64,000 bases of DNA, taken from positions 1 to 64,000 of the forward strand of contig DASXYG010000079.1 of the NCBI GenBank assembly GCA_036502625.1, in the 5' to 3' direction. Positions within the stretch are counted from its first letter, which is position 1; each line of letters opens with the position of its first letter. The translations under genes and the position numbers were made by a program. The notes under the pieces are model-generated. The model was given only the letters and a program-made list of their open reading frames with translations. It had not been told where the DNA came from and did not search any database. The DNA comes from DASXYG01 sp036502625. GTDB lineage: Bacteria; Actinomycetota; Actinomycetes; Streptosporangiales; Streptosporangiaceae. Shown here in pieces: positions 57,424 through 64,000 of this stretch.

Positions 57424-58014
57424 ATGTCATCGGCCGGTGTCGGCCCCGCGCCCGACCAAGATCAGCCGCGGCGCCCGCGCCGGGCTGACGCGCAGCGCAA
57501 CTACGAGCGGCTGCTGGCCACCGCCAGGGAGGTCTTCGGTGAACGCGGCGTCGACGCGCCTCTCGACGACATCGCACGCCGGGCGGGGATCGGCAACGCC
57601 ACGATGTACCGGCATTTCCCGACGCGGCGCGAGCTGATCATCGCCGTTTACGCCGACGAGGTGGCCGCGCTCTGCGCCCAGGGCGAGGCCCTGCTCGAGG
57701 ATGAGTCGCCCGGTGACGCGCTCTTCGGCTGGCTGCGCGCCTTCATCGCGCACGTGGGCGCGAAACGGGAGCTGGCGCTGGCCATCCCCAACGATCAGGG
57801 TGGGCAGCGCTCGGCATTGTTCGATCGCTGGCACACGGCGATGCGTACGACCGCGTCCACATTGCTGGCGCGCGCCCAAGACCGTGGCGCCGTCGATACC
57901 GAACTCGATGTATCCGACCTGCTCGCACTGGCCAACGGCATCGCCGTGGCCAGCGTCGGCACCGATCAGACCGAACGGTGCCTCGGACTCCTCCGTCGCG
58001 GCATCACCCCGTGA
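57424..58014 (+). CDS. TetR-family regulator
   Basis: 196 residues. Helix-turn-helix: LLATAREVFGERGVDAPLDD, then GIGNATMYRHFPTRRELIIA; effector domain of the SbtR/TetR_C type. ATG 57424 with AAGGAGG upstream. The recognition helix differs from the 21.7/22.5-kb pair, matching its different palindromes. Confidence 0.94.
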   Translation: MSSAGVGPAPDQDQPRRPRRADAQRNYERLLATAREVFGERGVDAPLDDIARRAGIGNATMYRHFPTRRELIIAVYADEVAALCAQGEALLEDESPGDALFGWLRAFIAHVGAKRELALAIPNDQGGQRSALFDRWHTAMRTTASTLLARAQDRGAVDTELDVSDLLALANGIAVASVGTDQTERCLGLLRRGITP

Positions 58015-58065
58015 CCGGCGGCGCTGAAGACCCCACGGAAGCCCGGGTCGGCGTCGGCCCGCGTC

Positions 58066-58647
58066 TCAATCTCCGGGCCGCGTGTGCGGCTGATCGTGGT
58101 CGTGCGCGGCCGTGTCCTCGGAGGGGCCGGGTTGGTGGTTCTGGGTCCAGGCCGCCCAGTCGCCGAGGGCCTGGTGGAGTCTGATGCCGGCCTCGGCGGC
58201 GATGCGGATGGACCTGGTCTGGGGGCTGTCGCCGTACTCGCCGCGGTCCTTGGCGGCCGCGAGCTCGCGGTACTTCTCCGCGAGGTCGTGGTAGAAGGCG
58301 GCCTCCTTCTCCAGGTGGGCGGTCAGCTCCTCCGGCGTCATCAGCCAGAAGAACACCGACCGCAGTACGGGCTCCAGCCGCAGCGTGTGGTCGACCTCGA
58401 CGGAGGTCAGCCAGCGGCGGACCTCCTCGACGCCCGATTTCGTGACCCGATACGCCTTGCGTCCGCGCGGCCCCTCGGAGTCCATCTCGATGAGGCCGTC
58501 GTCCTGGAGCTTCCGTAGCTCGCGGTAGATCTGCGGGTGTCCGGCGGGCCAGACGGTGCCCAGCAGGTCGTCGAAACGACGGGTGAGGTCCCAGCCGCTC
58601 GCCGGTTGCTCGGCCAGCAGCCCCATGAGCGCGTGCCTCAGCGACAT
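58066..58647 (-). CDS. PadR-family transcriptional regulator
   Basis: 193 residues. N-terminal winged helix MSLRHALMGLLAEQPASGWD, GHPQIYRELRKLQDDGLIEM, RGRKAYRVTKSGVEEVRRW; C-terminal vinculin-like helical dimer domain (EAAFYHDLAEKYRELAAAKD). ATG 58647 begins the usual PadR N-terminus; the open frame upstream is not coding. Divergent from an SDR gene across two ATGT-N8-ACAT sites. PadR proteins typically repress detoxification or efflux genes in response to small aromatics. Confidence 0.94.
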   Translation of the reverse strand: MSLRHALMGLLAEQPASGWDLTRRFDDLLGTVWPAGHPQIYRELRKLQDDGLIEMDSEGPRGRKAYRVTKSGVEEVRRWLTSVEVDHTLRLEPVLRSVFFWLMTPEELTAHLEKEAAFYHDLAEKYRELAAAKDRGEYGDSPQTRSIRIAAEAGIRLHQALGDWAAWTQNHQPGPSEDTAAHDHDQPHTRPGD

Positions 58648-58671
58648 CCCACCACCTCGCGTTCGATGACG

Positions 58672-58734
58672 ACATGTGCCTGTTGACATGTCGGCCACGG
58701 GTTGCCATTGTGTCACATGTGCGTCGTGACATGT
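58672..58734. promoter_or_regulatory. Two PadR-type operators ATGT-N8-ACAT
   Basis: ACATGT occurs at 58672, 58686, 58715 and 58729, i.e. two pairs each 14 bases apart. Each pair forms ATGT-N8-ACAT (58674-58689 and 58717-58732), the published PadR operator layout. They fill the space between the divergent PadR (58647) and SDR (58760) genes and should control both. Confidence 0.8.
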
Positions 58735-58759
58735 GTATAGGCACATCTGAGGGAGTGAG

Positions 58760-59590
58760 ATGACGCAGGACAGTGTGTTCATTACCGGAGCGGCCGCCGG
58801 CATCGGCGCGGCGACCGCCGAGCGACTGGCGGAGGCGGGCTACCGGGTCTTCGCGGGTGTCCACGCCGATACGGGCCCGTTGGCCGGCATTCGCGGTGTG
58901 GAGACGGTCGTGATCGACGTGACCGATCCGTCCAGCGTCGACAGCGCCGCCAAGGTGGTCGAAGAATCCCTGGGCGGGCGCGGGCTCCGGGCCGTCATCA
59001 ACAATGCCGGCGTGATCGTCCAGGGGCCGCTCGAGCTGGTGCCCGCGGGGGAGCTGCGCCGCCAGTTCGAGGTCAACACGTTCGGGCCGGCTCATGTGAT
59101 CCAGGCGTTCCTGCCGCTGCTGCGGGAGGGGACGGGACGGATCATCAACGTCAGTGCGCCGACCGCCCGTGTGCCGGCCCCGTTCATGGCCCCGATCGGC
59201 GCCAGCAAGGCGGCCTTGGCGTCGTTCTCGGACTCCCTGCGCGTCGAGCTCGGCGCGTGGGGCATCCCCGTGGTCGTGATCGAGCCGGGCGGGACCGACA
59301 CGGCGATCTTCCAGAAGGCCGACACCGCCGCCCGAGCGGCGCTCAGGGCCGCCGATCCGGCCCGGGTCGGGCTCTACGACGACCAGCTCGCCGCCTTCGC
59401 CAAGGCGGCCGCCAAGCAGAGGCTCGGCCCCGTCGACGCGGTCGCCAAGACGATCGTCGCCGCCGTCGCCGCGCGCAGGCCCAGGCGCCGCTACATGGCG
59501 GGGTCGGGTGTCGCGATCTTCGGGGTTCTGGCGCACCTGCCGGCGGGTCTGCGGGAACGGCTCGTCAAGACCGCCTTCGGGCTCGGCTGA
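58760..59590 (+). CDS. Short-chain dehydrogenase/reductase, PadR-controlled
   Basis: 276 residues. Nucleotide loop TGAAAGIGAATA, NNAGVIVQGP, Ser in INVSAPTARV. The YxxxK position reads PIGASKAALAS: Lys is present but Tyr is replaced by Ile, so classical SDR catalysis is doubtful. ATG 58760 with GGGAGTGAG upstream. Divergent from padR; a second SDR follows after 13 bases. Confidence 0.9.
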   Translation: MTQDSVFITGAAAGIGAATAERLAEAGYRVFAGVHADTGPLAGIRGVETVVIDVTDPSSVDSAAKVVEESLGGRGLRAVINNAGVIVQGPLELVPAGELRRQFEVNTFGPAHVIQAFLPLLREGTGRIINVSAPTARVPAPFMAPIGASKAALASFSDSLRVELGAWGIPVVVIEPGGTDTAIFQKADTAARAALRAADPARVGLYDDQLAAFAKAAAKQRLGPVDAVAKTIVAAVAARRPRRRYMAGSGVAIFGVLAHLPAGLRERLVKTAFGLG

Positions 59591-59603
59591 GGAGCCCGCC
59601 GCC

Positions 59604-60434
59604 ATGACCGAGACGATCCGTACGATCGCGTTCATCGGCGCCACCTCGGGCCTCGGGCGCACAGCAGCCGATCAGCTCGCGCGAGACGGCCACCGGCTCG
59701 TTCTCGTCGGCCGTGATCCGAAGCGCGTCCAGCGGCTCGCCGAACAGGTGCCGGGCGCCGTCGTGATCGGCGCGGACGTCGCCACCAGCGCCGGGATCGA
59801 CCACGCCGTCACGCGGATCGAGAGCGCCGTCGACCATCTCGACGCCCTGGTCAACAACGCCGGCGTGATGATCCCTACGCGGCGGACGACCGACGAGGGC
59901 ATCGAGTTGAACCTCGCCGTCCACCACCTCGCTCCGTACTCCATGACCGGCAGGCTCCTCCCGCTCCTGCGCGCCGGCGCCGGCCGGGTCGTCAACGTCA
60001 ACTCCGAAGGCCATCGGGCGCCCCTGTTCGGCGGCGGCCACGTCGGCATCGACCTCGACGACCTGAACATGGAGCACGGCTACGAGCCGTTCCTCGCCTA
60101 CAGCCGTACGAAGCTCGCCAACCTCCTGTTCACCTACGAGCTCCAGCGCCGCCATCCCGAACTGTCCGTGGTCGCCGTCCACCCCGGCATGGTCCGCACC
60201 GACCTCGGACGCCACTGGCCCCGGCTCCAGGTCGCCGCGATGCATGCCATGTCCATCTCGGCCCGTAAGGGAGCCAAACCCGTCCTGTCGCTGGCGACCG
60301 CGCCAAGGGTCGAACACGGCGCCTACTACAACCGCTTCACCACGACCCGGTCCTCCGCCGAGTCGTACGACCCCCACCTCGCCCACCAGGTGTGGACGGC
60401 GACCGAGACCCTCCGAGGCCCGTTCGGCGGTTAG
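59604..60434 (+). CDS. Short-chain dehydrogenase, retinol-dehydrogenase-like
   Basis: 276 residues. IGATSGLGRTAADQLARDG (cofactor loop), NNAGVMIPTR, NVNSEGHRA and an intact catalytic YSRTK. The pattern around HPGMVRTDLGRHW is that of retinol-dehydrogenase/WWOX-like SDRs. ATG 59604 follows GAGGAGCCCGCCGCC. In operon with the preceding SDR under the PadR sites. Confidence 0.92.
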   Translation: MTETIRTIAFIGATSGLGRTAADQLARDGHRLVLVGRDPKRVQRLAEQVPGAVVIGADVATSAGIDHAVTRIESAVDHLDALVNNAGVMIPTRRTTDEGIELNLAVHHLAPYSMTGRLLPLLRAGAGRVVNVNSEGHRAPLFGGGHVGIDLDDLNMEHGYEPFLAYSRTKLANLLFTYELQRRHPELSVVAVHPGMVRTDLGRHWPRLQVAAMHAMSISARKGAKPVLSLATAPRVEHGAYYNRFTTTRSSAESYDPHLAHQVWTATETLRGPFGG

Positions 60435-60553
60435 CGCCGGGCGGCAGGGCGCCGCCGCGTGTGCCGGCCGCGACGTTCGTCTGTGCCGGTCCCTTCTTTC
60501 GGGTCTTTCCGCGGGCCGCGTTCGCGCGGTGTGCTGTGTCGCGGGAGGTGCTG

Positions 60554-61696
60554 ATGACCAGACGGCGTGGGGGAGCGCGACGGGCCGGCGTGGCCGCGGT
60601 CGTCGATATCGCGTTGCCGGCCGGGGCGTTCTACCTGTTGCGGCTGTGCGGTGTGGACGCGTATCTGAGCCTGGTGCTGGGGGCGGCGATCCCGGTGGCG
60701 GCGGTGCTGGTCCGGTTCGCCTGGTGGCGGGAGGTGGACCGGCTCGGGGTGTACGTGGCGGCGATCATGCTGCTCGGCCTCGGCATATCGGTGTGGTCGG
60801 CGAGCCCGCGCGCGCTGCTGGCCCGCGAGGCGTGGCTGACCGGCTTCACCGGGCTGTGGTTCCTGGTGTCGGTGTGGTCGCGCCGGCCGCTGGCGTTCCT
60901 GTACAGCCGTCCGCTGCTGGAACGCCGGACCGCGCCCGCGGGTACGGACTGGGACGAGCTGTGGGAGCGCGTCCCGCGGTTCCGGCGGCTGTGGCGTGCC
61001 GGCACGGCGCTGTGGGGGGTCGCGCTCCTGGCCGACGCGGCCGTCCGGGTGGCCATGGCGTACACGCTGCCGGTCGACGTCGTCCCCGCGCTGGGCACCG
61101 CGCTGTACGGCGCCACGTCCGTGGTGCTCATCGGGATCACGAACGTCTACTACTTCCGATCGGGCCTGTACGACCGGCGCTCGGCGCTTTACGCCACGGC
61201 ATCGGTCTCCGCGGGCGGTCCGCGACCGCGGCCGACGCTCGACGACGGGCGGGACCTCCTCGTCGCCGCCCTCCCGTGCCCGGGTGACCTGGCGTCCGCG
61301 CTACGCGATGAGACCTACGTCGCCCTCACCACGTTCCGCGCGGACACGACGGCGGTCACGACGCCGGTGTGGGCCGCGGTTACCGGCGACCGCCTGCTGA
61401 TGTACACGCCGGAACGCTCGGGGAAGGCCCGCCGCGTCCGGCGCGACCCCGAGGTCCGGATCGCGCCGTGCGACTTCGACGGCACCCCGCACGGCCCCGG
61501 GCTGACGGGCCGGGCGCGCGTCCTGCCCCGCGCGGAGCTGGCCCGGGTGAGGGAGGCGCTGGGCGCGAAGTACGGCCTGCGGTTCCGATGGTTCACGCTG
61601 ATCCTGCTTCTCGGGCGCCCCAGGCGGTACGGCGGCCGCGCGGTCGGGCTGGAGGTCCTGCTCACCGGCCCCGCACCCGATCGCCTCCGGCCGTGA
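60554..61696 (+). CDS. Membrane domain fused to a PPOX/F420 domain
   Basis: 380 residues. The N-terminal about 235 residues have six membrane helices (VDIALPAGAFYLLRLCGV; LVLGAAIPVAAVLVRFAWW; AAIMLLGLGISVWSA) of the VC0807-like type, with RPLLERRTAPAGTDWDELWE as the internal loop. The last 120 residues form a split-barrel PPOX class F420-dependent domain (YVALTTFRADTTAVTTPVWA; GRARVLPRAELARVREALG). Each domain is known alone; the fusion is unusual. ATG 60554 with GGGAGGTGCTG. Confidence 0.85.
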   Translation: MTRRRGGARRAGVAAVVDIALPAGAFYLLRLCGVDAYLSLVLGAAIPVAAVLVRFAWWREVDRLGVYVAAIMLLGLGISVWSASPRALLAREAWLTGFTGLWFLVSVWSRRPLAFLYSRPLLERRTAPAGTDWDELWERVPRFRRLWRAGTALWGVALLADAAVRVAMAYTLPVDVVPALGTALYGATSVVLIGITNVYYFRSGLYDRRSALYATASVSAGGPRPRPTLDDGRDLLVAALPCPGDLASALRDETYVALTTFRADTTAVTTPVWAAVTGDRLLMYTPERSGKARRVRRDPEVRIAPCDFDGTPHGPGLTGRARVLPRAELARVREALGAKYGLRFRWFTLILLLGRPRRYGGRAVGLEVLLTGPAPDRLRP

Positions 61697-61738
61697 CGCC
61701 TCCAGCGCCACCGGGGCGGTTCCTCGGGCTCGGCCGAG

Positions 61739-62785
61739 TCAGGGGGCCGGCGGGGCGGTGGACTCGCGGACGATCAGCTCGGGGTCGAGCAGGATCTGGC
61801 GGCGGCCGACGTCCTCGCCGCGGAGCATGTCGAGCAGCAGGCCGCCGGCCGTGGCGCCCAGCTCGTAGTGCGGGATGCGGACGGTGGTCAGCGGCGGACG
61901 GAAACGCCCGGCGAACGGGATGTCGTTGAAGCCGACGATCGACACGTCCTCGGGGCAGCGCAGGCCCACCTCGTCCAGCGCGTCCAGGCAGCCGAGCGCC
62001 ATCAGGTCGTTGCCCGCGACGATCGCGGTGAACGGCACCCCGCGGCCGATCAGGTCGCGGCAGACGCGCGCGCCCTCGGCCTCGGTGAACCCGTCGCCGC
62101 TGTCCAGGAGCTCGGGGTCGACATCGAGCCCGCGCTCGGCCATGGCCGCGACGAATCCCTGCCGCCGCCGCATGCCGGTGGACAGCCGGGACGGGCCGGA
62201 CAACTGGGCGATGCGCCGGTGGCCCAGCTCGACGAGATGCGCGACGGTGAGCCGTACGCCCCGCTCGTCGTCCACGGTCACGGCGGGCAGGGCGTTGTCG
62301 TCGGCGCGCCGGTTGACCAGCACCACCTTCGCGTCCGGCCCGACGACCTCGGTGATCAGCCGGTGGTCGCGGTGCGCCGTCGCCGTGATGAAGCCGTCGA
62401 CCTGGCGGGCCAGCATGGCCTCGAACTGCGTACGCTCGCGGTCCGGGTCGTTGTCGGTGTTGGTGATGAGCAGGGTGTAGCCGTCGCGGTCCAGCCGGGC
62501 CTCGATGCCGCGCACGATCGCCGCGAACAGCGGGTTCAGCAGGTCCGGGACGATGACGCCGACGGTGCGCGACCGGTTGGTCTTCAGGCCGCGGGCGATC
62601 GGGTTGGGCCGGTACTTCAGCTTCTCCGCCGCATCGAGCACGCGCCGCGTCGTCTCCGCGTTGACCAGCGGCCGGGTCGCCTCGTTCAGCGCCCGCGACA
62701 CCGTACCCGGGTGCACCCCGGCGAGCTGCGCGACATCGCGCAGCGTCACCGCGCGCGTCGAGCCCGCCCCCGAGGCTTCACCCAT
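61739..62785 (-). CDS. LacI-family transcriptional regulator
   Basis: 348 residues. N-terminal helix-turn-helix and hinge (VTLRDVAQLAGVHPGTVSRA) and a periplasmic-binding-protein-type effector domain (TVGVIVPDLLNPLFAAIVRG; TVDDERGVRLTVAHLVELGH; VSIVGFNDIPFAGRFRPPLT). ATG 62785. It follows the E1 beta gene by 35 bases and may control the 2-oxoacid dehydrogenase operon. Confidence 0.95.
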   Translation of the reverse strand: MGEASGAGSTRAVTLRDVAQLAGVHPGTVSRALNEATRPLVNAETTRRVLDAAEKLKYRPNPIARGLKTNRSRTVGVIVPDLLNPLFAAIVRGIEARLDRDGYTLLITNTDNDPDRERTQFEAMLARQVDGFITATAHRDHRLITEVVGPDAKVVLVNRRADDNALPAVTVDDERGVRLTVAHLVELGHRRIAQLSGPSRLSTGMRRRQGFVAAMAERGLDVDPELLDSGDGFTEAEGARVCRDLIGRGVPFTAIVAGNDLMALGCLDALDEVGLRCPEDVSIVGFNDIPFAGRFRPPLTTVRIPHYELGATAGGLLLDMLRGEDVGRRQILLDPELIVRESTAPPAP

Positions 62786-62820
62786 GAGGCGCCATTATGC
62801 CGCGCCCCCGGGCCGATCGC

Positions 62821-63807
62821 TCAGGCACGGGCGCCGCCGAGCGACTTGCGCACGGTCTCCGCGATGAGCGCCGCGGACGGGCGGGCGTGGTCCTCCAGGG
62901 CGTCCGCCGAGGGCAGCGGCACGTGCGGCGTGGTGATCCGGACGATCGGGCCGGTCAGCTCGGACCACACCTCCTCGGCGGCGATCGACGCCACCTCGGC
63001 GCCCCAGCCGCACAGCCGCGGGTTCTCCTCGACCGTGAACAGCCGGCCGGTCGCGGCGGTGCTCGCCAGGATGGTCCGGGTGTCCAGCGGCACCAGCGAC
63101 CGTACGTCGATCACGGTCGCCTCGATTCCGAGCCCGGCCAGCGTGCCGGCGGCCTCGATCGCGCGCGGCACCATCGCGGCCAGCGCCACGATCGTGCAGT
63201 CACCGCCCTGCCGGCGGATCTCCGCGGTGCCGAGCGTGTCCACGATCTCGCCGTCCGGCACCTCGCCCTTGACCGGGTACAGGCCCTTCGCCTCGAAGAA
63301 CACCACCGGGTCCGGGTCCCGTACGGCGGCCGCGAGCAGCCCGACGACGTCACGGGGCGTGGACGGCGCCACCACCTTCAGGCCCGGCACCGCCATCGCC
63401 CAGTTCTCCACGGCCTGGGAATGCTGCGCGCCGAACCGCAGGCCGCCGCCGTTCGCCGTACGGATGACCAGCGGCAGCGTGAGCTGGCCGCCGGACATGT
63501 ACCGCGTCTTGGCGATCTCGTTGGCGACGATGTCCCAGCAGACGGCCAGGAAGTCGGAGAACATGATCTCCGCGATCGGCCGCATCCCGGTCATCGCCGC
63601 GCCCATCGCGGCACCGAGGATCGCCTGCTCGGAGATCGGCGTGTCCCGCACCCGGCGCGGCCCGAACCGGTCGAACAGCCCGGTCGTGGACTTGAACACG
63701 CCTCCGGCCGACCCGACGTCCTCGCCGAGGAACACCACCCGCTCGTCGCGCTCCAGCTCCTGCGCGATGCCCCGGGCGACCGCGTCCCGGTACGTCAGTT
63801 GCGCCAC
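62821..63807 (-). CDS. 2-oxoacid dehydrogenase E1 subunit beta (pyruvate/acetoin type)
   Basis: 328 residues. Transketolase-like PYR half and C-terminal domain: LGEDVGSAGGVFKSTTGLFD, FDRFGPRRVRDTPISEQAIL, QHSQAVENWAMAVPGLKVVA, SLVPLDTRTIL. It binds thiamine diphosphate with the alpha subunit and decarboxylates a 2-oxoacid or acetoin. GTG 63807; it overlaps the end of the alpha-subunit gene by 13 bases. Whether pyruvate, acetoin or branched-chain acids are used is not determined. Confidence 0.93.
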   Translation of the reverse strand: MAQLTYRDAVARGIAQELERDERVVFLGEDVGSAGGVFKSTTGLFDRFGPRRVRDTPISEQAILGAAMGAAMTGMRPIAEIMFSDFLAVCWDIVANEIAKTRYMSGGQLTLPLVIRTANGGGLRFGAQHSQAVENWAMAVPGLKVVAPSTPRDVVGLLAAAVRDPDPVVFFEAKGLYPVKGEVPDGEIVDTLGTAEIRRQGGDCTIVALAAMVPRAIEAAGTLAGLGIEATVIDVRSLVPLDTRTILASTAATGRLFTVEENPRLCGWGAEVASIAAEEVWSELTGPIVRITTPHVPLPSADALEDHARPSAALIAETVRKSLGGARA

Positions 63808-64000
63808 GACGCACCCCCGTCCGCCCACACGTCGCGCTCCACGAGGCCGAGGTCCGGCGCCGGCGCCGCCTTCGCCGCCTCGGTGGCCGCGTCCAGCTCG
63901 CCGGCGACCTCGTCGTCGACCTCCTTCAGCGCGGACTCGCTGACGCCGTCGCCGGCGAGGTGGGCCCGGTACAGGTCGACCGGGTCGCGCGCGATCCACG
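63795..64000 (-). CDS. 2-oxoacid dehydrogenase E1 subunit alpha, C-terminal part only
   Basis: The frame runs off the right edge; only the last 67 codons are seen: WIARDPVDLYRAHLAGDGV, ALKEVDDEVAGELDAATEAA and a stop at 63795-63797 after ASWRN. These match the C-terminal helices of E1 alpha subunits. The stop overlaps the beta-subunit start, the usual alpha-beta order. Confidence 0.85.
   Translation of the reverse strand, partial: WIARDPVDLYRAHLAGDGVSESALKEVDDEVAGELDAATEAAKAAPAPDLGLVERDVWADGGASWRN

Overview
The window is chromosomal-type DNA from a very GC-rich actinomycete. Codons end in G or C, GTG starts are common, and genes are tightly packed with 4-base stop/start overlaps. The family mix (F420/PPOX enzymes, many TetR, IclR and PadR regulators, Tat-exported quinoproteins) and a strong excess of the hexamer CGTACG suggest a Streptosporangiales or Actinomadura-like soil organism; this placement is inference. 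I see no rRNA, tRNA, insertion sequence, integrase, phage module or CRISPR array.

Layout. 0-4.1 kb: tail of a mercury-type MerR regulator, a cytochrome P450, a thioredoxin-like protein, a CxxxxC flavin reductase and a PPOX protein. 4.1-7 kb: a citryl-CoA-lyase-like and CoA-transferase pair with an IclR regulator. 7.2-15.2 kb: an operon for an aldehyde dehydrogenase, a thiamine-diphosphate enzyme and a complete branched-chain-amino-acid-type ABC importer whose second permease is fused to its ATPase. 15.2-19 kb: a secreted ThuA-like protein, a Tat-exported quinoprotein with a fused cupredoxin-like tail, and directly behind it a decayed remnant of pqqA-pqqC-pqqE. 19.1-23.2 kb: shikimate dehydrogenase, 3-dehydroshikimate dehydratase and two paralogous TetR regulators. 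The 7.2 kb and 19.1 kb operons share a 20-bp upstream motif, so the whole 4-23 kb stretch may be one aromatic/hydroaromatic acid (quinate or shikimate) catabolic island.

23-40 kb is mixed: VOC and PPOX proteins, a frameshifted cupin gene divergent from a LysR gene, and then a mini-operon (25.7-29.1 kb, minus strand). The mini-operon encodes MauE-like and MauD-like proteins, a 114-residue protein with 14 Cys and 2 Trp, a membrane protein interrupted by an in-frame TGA, and a Tat-exported protein. The E-D-(A-like) order recalls the methylamine dehydrogenase cluster but no large subunit is present. Next come a methyltransferase, an acyl-CoA dehydrogenase-like gene, a membrane glycosyltransferase, a hydrolase/TetR pair around a 31-bp perfect palindrome, an SDR, two MFS transporters and an MntP-like exporter.

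40.8-50 kb is a PQQ system on the minus strand: a cupredoxin-like protein, a quinoprotein dehydrogenase with no signal peptide, then pqqA, B, C, D and E in one operon, preceded by katG and a GAF-LytTR regulator. Both quinoproteins carry the Asp-x-Asp signature of lanthanide-dependent enzymes. 50.2-54.3 kb encodes a 1342-residue protein with hemopexin-like repeats, five FAM3/ILEI-like repeats, one membrane segment and a C-terminal PI-PLC-like domain. 54.4-64 kb holds an amidohydrolase with an acyl-CoA ligase, a SnoaL/TetR pair with two palindromic operators, a PadR/SDR pair with two ATGT-N8-ACAT operators, another SDR, a membrane-PPOX fusion, a LacI regulator and the E1 subunits of a 2-oxoacid dehydrogenase running off the right edge.

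The strongest candidates for undescribed biology are the five-repeat ILEI/PI-PLC protein, the mauEDA-like Cys-rich mini-operon, and the cytoplasmic-looking lanthanide-signature quinoprotein with the decayed second pqq locus.
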